Shown here: positions 5,597 through 9,267 of the stretch, piece after piece
Numbering within the stretch: the first letter of the stretch is position 1
Layout: the number at the start of each line of letters is the position of its first letter
Origin: an uncultured Collinsella sp.
Lineage (GTDB): Bacteria; Actinomycetota; Coriobacteriia; Coriobacteriales; Coriobacteriaceae
Reading direction: 5' to 3'
NCBI GenBank assembly: GCA_900556705.1
Contig: USPT01000035.1
Location: 1 to 9,267 of the forward strand
Length of the DNA: 9,267 bases
Position numbers and translations under genes: made by a program
The notes under the pieces: model-generated
The model's input: the letters and a program-made list of their open reading frames with translations, nothing else
Database searches by the model: none
What the model was told of the DNA's origin: nothing

Positions 5597-6496
5597 TTAC
5601 AGATGGCGCTCCAGGAAGCGGAAGGCTAGGCGAATCCAGGGACGGACGGAAACCTGTTTGTCCTCGTTGTCGACCGCGGTATTGGCGTTGCCGAGCGAAA
5701 GGCCATGGCCACCCTGGTCAAAGACGTGCATCTCGCATGCAACACCCTCCTCGGCCATGCGCTGCGCAAACGGGTAGACCTGCGCGACCGGCGCCGTCTT
5801 GTCGTCCGAAACGCCCCACACAAAGGTCGGGGGCATCTGGCGCGAAACGTGCGTGGTAGGACAAATGTCGGTCAGGTGCTCATCGGTCGCCTCGCCGCCC
5901 GTCACCATCGACAGATAGTCGTTGAGCAAATCGCGCCCCGTCTTGCCACCCGTCTTGGGCACGCGCAGGTCGATGCGCGGGTCGCGCGTTTGCATATCGC
6001 GCACATAGGCAAGGTCGAGCAACGGATAGCCCAGCACCACGGCGTCGGGACGAATATCCTCCGGACGAGCCCCGGCAAGGCCCGCGAAGGGTCCGGTCTT
6101 CCACTGCGTTGCCAGCGAGGCGCAGATCATGCCACCCGCCGAGAAACCCACGATGCACACGCGCTTGGGATCGACATGCCACTCGTCGGCGTTGGCGCGC
6201 ACGGTAGCGACCATCTTGGCGAGGTCCGTCTGCGGGTGCGGAAAGCTCACGTCGCCCGTGGCGCTCGTCACATAGTTGAGTACAAAGGCCTGGTAGCCGC
6301 GGTCCAAAAATGCAAACGCCACCGGGTCCTGCTCGTGCGGAGCGATATGCGTAAACCCGCCTCCGCCGCAGATGATCACCGCGGGGCGGCGGCCATTGGG
6401 CTTGTCGGGCAGCGGCTCGGCACCCAGATACGTAAACGTCGCCGGATATTCCTCGGTCGGCTCCTCGCCCCACAGCGCATGGTTCTCAATAATCAT
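5597..6496 (-). CDS. Alpha/beta hydrolase, acetyl-esterase-like
   Basis: A 299-residue soluble serine hydrolase with no signal peptide. Residues 37-49 (RPAVIICGGGGFT) give the first strand and the Gly-rich oxyanion loop. The nucleophile elbow GFSAGG puts Ser119 at the active site. VWGVSDDKTAPV (226-237) supplies the acid, Asp231 or Asp232. GGHG (262-265) supplies His264. This layout is that of small carboxylesterases and acetyl-xylan-esterase-like enzymes (Abhydrolase_3/BD-FAE type). The substrate is unknown; deacetylation of sugars or small esters is the usual role. ATG at 6496 is preferred because GGAGGG lies just upstream and the fold starts there. The frame stays open much further upstream but crosses the divergent IIA gene. 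It is convergent with gntR and divergent from the IIA-Glc gene, so it has its own promoter between 6497 and about 6640, where I see no clear -35/-10 pair. Confidence 0.9.
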   Translation of the reverse strand: MIIENHALWGEEPTEEYPATFTYLGAEPLPDKPNGRRPAVIICGGGGFTHIAPHEQDPVAFAFLDRGYQAFVLNYVTSATGDVSFPHPQTDLAKMVATVRANADEWHVDPKRVCIVGFSAGGMICASLATQWKTGPFAGLAGARPEDIRPDAVVLGYPLLDLAYVRDMQTRDPRIDLRVPKTGGKTGRDLLNDYLSMVTGGEATDEHLTDICPTTHVSRQMPPTFVWGVSDDKTAPVAQVYPFAQRMAEEGVACEMHVFDQGGHGLSLGNANTAVDNEDKQVSVRPWIRLAFRFLERHL

Positions 6497-6601
6497 AGGT
6501 GCTCCCTCCGTGCGATTCGTACGCACTCGTTTTTCGCACCTTAGCGTACCCCACTTGAGCCCGCGGCGCAGAAACACCCCCGCAATAAGTTGGCCTTCAA
6601 C

Positions 6602-6611
6602 TGATATATCA
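6602..6611. promoter_or_regulatory. AT-rich palindrome in the divergent hydrolase/IIA promoter region
   Basis: TGATATATCA is a perfect 10-bp palindrome 11 bp upstream of the IIA promoter -35 box. On the minus strand it is part of TGTGATATATCA, reminiscent of half a CRP-type site. It could serve either divergent gene. The identity of any binding protein is unknown. Confidence 0.25.
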
Positions 6612-6622
6612 CAAAATCGCTG

Positions 6623-6651
6623 TTCAGAGGTATCGTTGGGCAGCGTAAAAT
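6623..6651 (+). promoter_or_regulatory. Promoter of the IIA-Glc gene
   Basis: TTCAGA (6623-6628, 4/6 to the -35 consensus) and TAAAAT (6646-6651, 5/6 to the -10 consensus) are exactly 17 bp apart. Transcription would begin near 6658 and give a leader of about 85 nt containing the operator-like palindrome at 6683-6692. Confidence 0.55.
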
Positions 6652-6682
6652 AGGGGCGCTGACCGTGCTGGGAAACACGTAC

Positions 6683-6692
6683 GAAACGTTTC
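6683..6692. promoter_or_regulatory. LacI-type operator in the IIA-Glc leader
   Basis: GAAACGTTTC is a perfect palindrome with a central CG, the hallmark of LacI/GalR-family operators and close to catabolite-response-element cores. It lies about 25-35 bp past the predicted start of transcription, where a bound repressor would act as a roadblock. No LacI-family gene is present in the window. Confidence 0.45.
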
Positions 6693-6742
6693 CGGCAAAC
6701 CACACGCGTGCAACATGCGCGCCTGATACGTTGGAGGCATCT

Positions 6743-7306
6743 ATGGGTCTGCTCGATTCGCTCAAGTCCACGTTCACTTCGTCGGGCGAGGCGTCCGTTC
6801 CGCCCGCAGCAAGCTTCGCTACCCGCGAAGGCGTCATCTACGCTCCCGTCAACGGCGTGCTCGTCAATCTGAGTGAGGTTCCCGACGAGACCATCGCCTC
6901 GGGCATGCTCGGTCAGGGCTACGGCATCGAGCCCATTACCGGCACCATTTACGCCCCCGCCAACGGCCGCATCGGCGCCACCACCGTCACCAACCACTCC
7001 ATCGGCATGATCACCGAGGACGGCCTGCGCGTGTTCATCCATGTTGGCCTGGGCACCGTGGAAATGAATGGCAAGGGTTTTGCCCGCTTTGTCGAGATGG
7101 GTGACACGGTCAAGGCCGGCCAGCCGCTCATCAGCTTCGACCGCGACGCTATCAAGGCCGCCGGCCACGAGGACATCGTGACCGTCATCGTCTCTGAGCT
7201 CGACCGCCTCAAGAGCATCGACCACGTCGGCGAGTCTGGCACGCTTATCGGCGGCAATCCGCTCGTCAAGCTTGGCGACCCGCTGCTGGTTGCCAAGACC
7301 AAGTAG
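6743..7306 (+). CDS. crr: PTS glucose-type IIA component (IIA-Glc/Crr), stand-alone
   Basis: Cytosolic phosphocarrier of the sugar phosphotransferase system. It takes phosphate from HPr and passes it to a IIB domain, and in many bacteria it also signals carbon status. It has 187 residues, a little longer than E. coli Crr (169), with an extra Ser/Ala-rich tail at about 10-27. Visible motifs are YAPVNGVLVNLSEVPD (33-48), the Gly-rich GQGYGIEP (57-64), APANGRIG (71-78), TNHSIGM with the accessory His85, and VFIHVGLGTVEMNGKGF with phosphorylated His100. The ATG at 6743 is chosen over an in-frame upstream ATG at 6665 because GGAGG sits five bases before it and the family begins at MGLLDSL. No IIB or IIC gene is in the window, so it must serve permeases encoded elsewhere. 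Confidence 0.93.
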   Translation: MGLLDSLKSTFTSSGEASVPPAASFATREGVIYAPVNGVLVNLSEVPDETIASGMLGQGYGIEPITGTIYAPANGRIGATTVTNHSIGMITEDGLRVFIHVGLGTVEMNGKGFARFVEMGDTVKAGQPLISFDRDAIKAAGHEDIVTVIVSELDRLKSIDHVGESGTLIGGNPLVKLGDPLLVAKTK

Positions 7307-7326
7307 CCGAGCATCATCGCATAAAG

Positions 7327-7437
7327 GCTCAACCACCCGTACGTCTTTGCCGCATCTGTGTTGTTGTTTTTGCCTATGTAGAGGTTCTGAAACATTTCTA
7401 TATAGGCAGTTGAGCATCAACGCAGGTGCGGCTTTTG
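7327..7437 (+). terminator. Nested hairpin terminator after the IIA-Glc gene
   Basis: An outer stem pairs GCCGCATCTGTGTTG (7349-7363) with CAACGCAGGTGCGGC (7418-7432). All 15 positions pair if two G-U pairs are allowed. A TTTT run follows at once (7433-7436). Inside it, TGCCTATGTAGA (7371-7382) pairs with TCTATATAGGCA (7397-7408), with one G-U. In addition GCTCAAC (7327-7333) can pair with GTTGAGC (7409-7415), crossing the outer stem. The polarity and the T run fit termination of the IIA transcript. The size and the alternative pairings are greater than a simple terminator needs. Confidence 0.6.
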
Positions 7438-7541
7438 CGTAGCGAGGCATCGCCCCGCGGCATGTTGTTCAACCGCATGAACCCCCTTCCTTTGTCCGCG
7501 CAGAGCGCTAGACTGCTAGGTCGACATTGGAGGAAAGATCG

Positions 7542-9267
7542 ATGCAAAACACACCCACGGGCGCCGCACATGCCGCGCCTCAACGCAACCAACGCATCGT
7601 CGCGCTCGACGGGCTCCGCGCCCTCGCCATCGCCGGCGTCGTCCTATATCACCTTCGCCCCAGCCGCCTGACCGGCGGTTTTTTGGGCGTTACACTCTTC
7701 TTTACGCTGAGTGGCTATCTCGCCACCAAAAGCATTATGCGGGCCACGGCACGCGACGGATTCTCGTACCCGCGCTACATCTGCCGCCGCATTGCGCGCA
7801 TGATGCCGCCGATCGTCGTGACCATCGCGCTTACCGCCGTCGCCACCTACATCGCGGCCCCGAGCCTACTCCCTAAGGTGCAGCAGGACGCCCTGCCATC
7901 GGCACTCTTTTTGAGCAACTGGTTCTATATCTTCCGTAACGTCTCGTATTTCGCCGCCGCGGGGCTCCCCTCGCCGCTCACGCACCTGTGGTTCTGCGCT
8001 GTCACTATGCAGTTCTATCTGGTGTGGCCGGTCATCCTTATGGCACTGTGCAGCAAAACCAGGTCGCGCAACACCGCCATCGGCATCACGATCGCATTCG
8101 CGCTTGCATCGACGGCAGCCATGGTCCTCATGTTTAATCCCACCGCCGACGCATCGCGCGTCTACTACGGAACCGACGCCCGTGCCGCCGAGCTTCTATG
8201 CGGAGCCTTAGCCGCCATCGCCGCGCCGCGTCTGCGCGAGATGCTGAGCGGTGACATCCATATCCCCGGCGCCAACAAGGGCATCTCAAAGGTCAACGCG
8301 ATTTCTATCGCGTGGCTCATTGCCGTTATAGCCGGCGCACTCATGCTGACCGGAGAGAGCGCCTGGCTCTACCGAGGCGGCTTTTTGCTGTTTGCCTTCG
8401 TCACCGGACTCCTCATCATCTGCGTGCAGAATACGGAGTGCATCGTGCGCCGTCTGTTGTCGGTCAAGCCGCTCGTCTGGTTGGGACAGCGCTCGTTCTC
8501 GGTCTATCTGGTGCACTATCCCCTACTGCTTCTTATGAATCCCGCAACCCGCACTACCCGCATCGCCTGGTGGGAGCAGGTATTACAGCTTGTACTGATT
8601 CTTGCGGTAGCCGAGGTTTTCTATCGCCTCGTCGAATGCCCTTGGTCCCACAAGCCGGCCCAACAGGACAGCACGGCAGGAAAGCACGTCCTCGCGCCCG
8701 CCATGGTGCTCCCCGCACTTGGCGCCGCATGCGTCGCCGCACTTGCCTTCGCGCCGCTTGACTGGGCAGGCATCGCCACCGCCCGCGCCGAGCAGCTCCG
8801 TCCCGAGCTTGCCCAGAACCCGGCCTCGTCCCAGGACAACAACGCCAACGGCAAGGGCGCCGAGCCCGCATCCGGTAAAGATTCCCAGTCCAACGACACC
8901 GCATCCGATGACGCCACCAAGCAAAAACCCAAAGAGGGACCTATCGCCGAAAAAGTCCCGAAGAACCTTGACTGGAAGAGCTTTACCTACGACGAGGCAA
9001 CCGGAACCTGCGACGCCCGCGTGCTCATGATCGGCGACTCGGTCACCGCAGGTGCCCAACCTGGCATTCAGGCGGTGCTTCCCAACGCATACATCGACGG
9101 CGTGGTGAGCCGCCAGTTCTACACCTTCCAGGATGTCTATGCACAGGACAGCGCCAACTACGATCCAAGCGTGGTCATCTGCGCGCTTGGCACCAACGGC
9201 CTCATCCGCGACGCCCAGCAGGTGCAGGACGTAATTAATGCCGTGGGCGGCAAGCCCATCTACTTTG
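7542..9267 (+). CDS. Membrane acyltransferase with C-terminal SGNH domain, OatA-like (575 residues, cut by window edge)
   Basis: Predicted O-acyltransferase of the cell envelope, comparable in layout to OatA, which acetylates peptidoglycan. Residues 16-370 form an acyltransferase-3 membrane domain of roughly ten helices. Motifs are ALDGLRALAIAGVVLYH with His37, GVTLFFTLSGY (49-59), RYICRRIARMMPP (78-90), HLWFCAVTMQFYLVWP (148-163) and LGQRSFSVYLVHYPL (314-328). One more helix lies at about 382-404. A low-complexity, Asn/Asp/Lys-rich linker (425-475) then leads to an extracytoplasmic SGNH hydrolase-like domain with VLMIGDSVTAG (494-504, Ser500) and ALGTNG (548-553, Asn552). The end with the catalytic Asp-x-x-His lies beyond the window. 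ATG at 7542 has GGAGG upstream. One oddity is that the Glu usual in the HxWSLxVExQFY motif is missing (VTMQFY). The acceptor could also be a polysaccharide or lipid. Confidence 0.9.
   Translation, partial: MQNTPTGAAHAAPQRNQRIVALDGLRALAIAGVVLYHLRPSRLTGGFLGVTLFFTLSGYLATKSIMRATARDGFSYPRYICRRIARMMPPIVVTIALTAVATYIAAPSLLPKVQQDALPSALFLSNWFYIFRNVSYFAAAGLPSPLTHLWFCAVTMQFYLVWPVILMALCSKTRSRNTAIGITIAFALASTAAMVLMFNPTADASRVYYGTDARAAELLCGALAAIAAPRLREMLSGDIHIPGANKGISKVNAISIAWLIAVIAGALMLTGESAWLYRGGFLLFAFVTGLLIICVQNTECIVRRLLSVKPLVWLGQRSFSVYLVHYPLLLLMNPATRTTRIAWWEQVLQLVLILAVAEVFYRLVECPWSHKPAQQDSTAGKHVLAPAMVLPALGAACVAALAFAPLDWAGIATARAEQLRPELAQNPASSQDNNANGKGAEPASGKDSQSNDTASDDATKQKPKEGPIAEKVPKNLDWKSFTYDEATGTCDARVLMIGDSVTAGAQPGIQAVLPNAYIDGVVSRQFYTFQDVYAQDSANYDPSVVICALGTNGLIRDAQQVQDVINAVGGKPIYF

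Noticed and set aside
6665..6742. Upstream in-frame ATG for the IIA-Glc gene
   Set aside because: It would add 26 residues with no family match, lies in the predicted leader over the operator, and has no good ribosome site.
6497..7450. Upstream extension of the minus-strand hydrolase frame to 617 codons
   Set aside because: The added part is antisense to the IIA-Glc gene and has no recognisable domain. The hydrolase fold and ribosome site begin at 6496.
8583..9059. 158-codon minus-strand frame with a Gly-rich product
   Set aside because: It is antisense to the acyltransferase linker and SGNH domain, which reads continuously on the plus strand.

Overview
The window is GC-rich and densely coded. 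Codon use, strong GGAGG-type ribosome sites and gene content point to a gut actinobacterium of the class Coriobacteriia, most likely Collinsella or a close relative. That assignment is an inference from recognised protein families, not from a marker gene.

Layout, left to right. (1) Positions 1-1166, minus strand: N-terminal part of a fused FeoA-FeoB ferrous-iron transporter that runs off the left edge, preceded by a tandem operator-like repeat. (2) 1167-1918: a 752-bp gene-free stretch holding palindromic repeat array 1 (62-bp period) and the terminator of the next gene. (3) 1919-5173: a three-gene module. A dimethylarginine dimethylaminohydrolase gene (ddaH) and a 12-TM ArcD-like basic amino acid antiporter read leftwards. 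A GntR/FCD regulator is divergent from them, and the shared promoter region carries a perfect operator palindrome. (4) 5174-5596: a gene-free stretch with palindromic repeat array 2, built on the same plan and in the same orientation as array 1. (5) 5597-6496, minus: an alpha/beta-hydrolase (esterase-like). (6) 6743-7306, plus: a stand-alone PTS IIA-Glc protein with a good promoter and a LacI-type operator, followed by a long nested hairpin terminator. (7) 7542 to the right edge: a membrane acyltransferase with a C-terminal SGNH domain (OatA-like), cut by the window end.

How the genes may work together. The module in the middle looks like a self-contained methylarginine utilisation unit. The permease would import methylated arginine, possibly in exchange for a product. 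DdaH would split it to citrulline and a methylamine, and the GntR protein would control expression from the intergenic operator. The two arrays flank this module as direct repeats 3859 bp apart. That offers a route for its loss or duplication by homologous recombination.

The most unusual observation is the array pair. Each array is four 62-bp units plus one left half-arm (263 bp). Each unit is left arm, 14-nt loop, right arm and 18-nt linker. They are not CRISPR arrays and are not convincingly coding, and I do not recognise the family.
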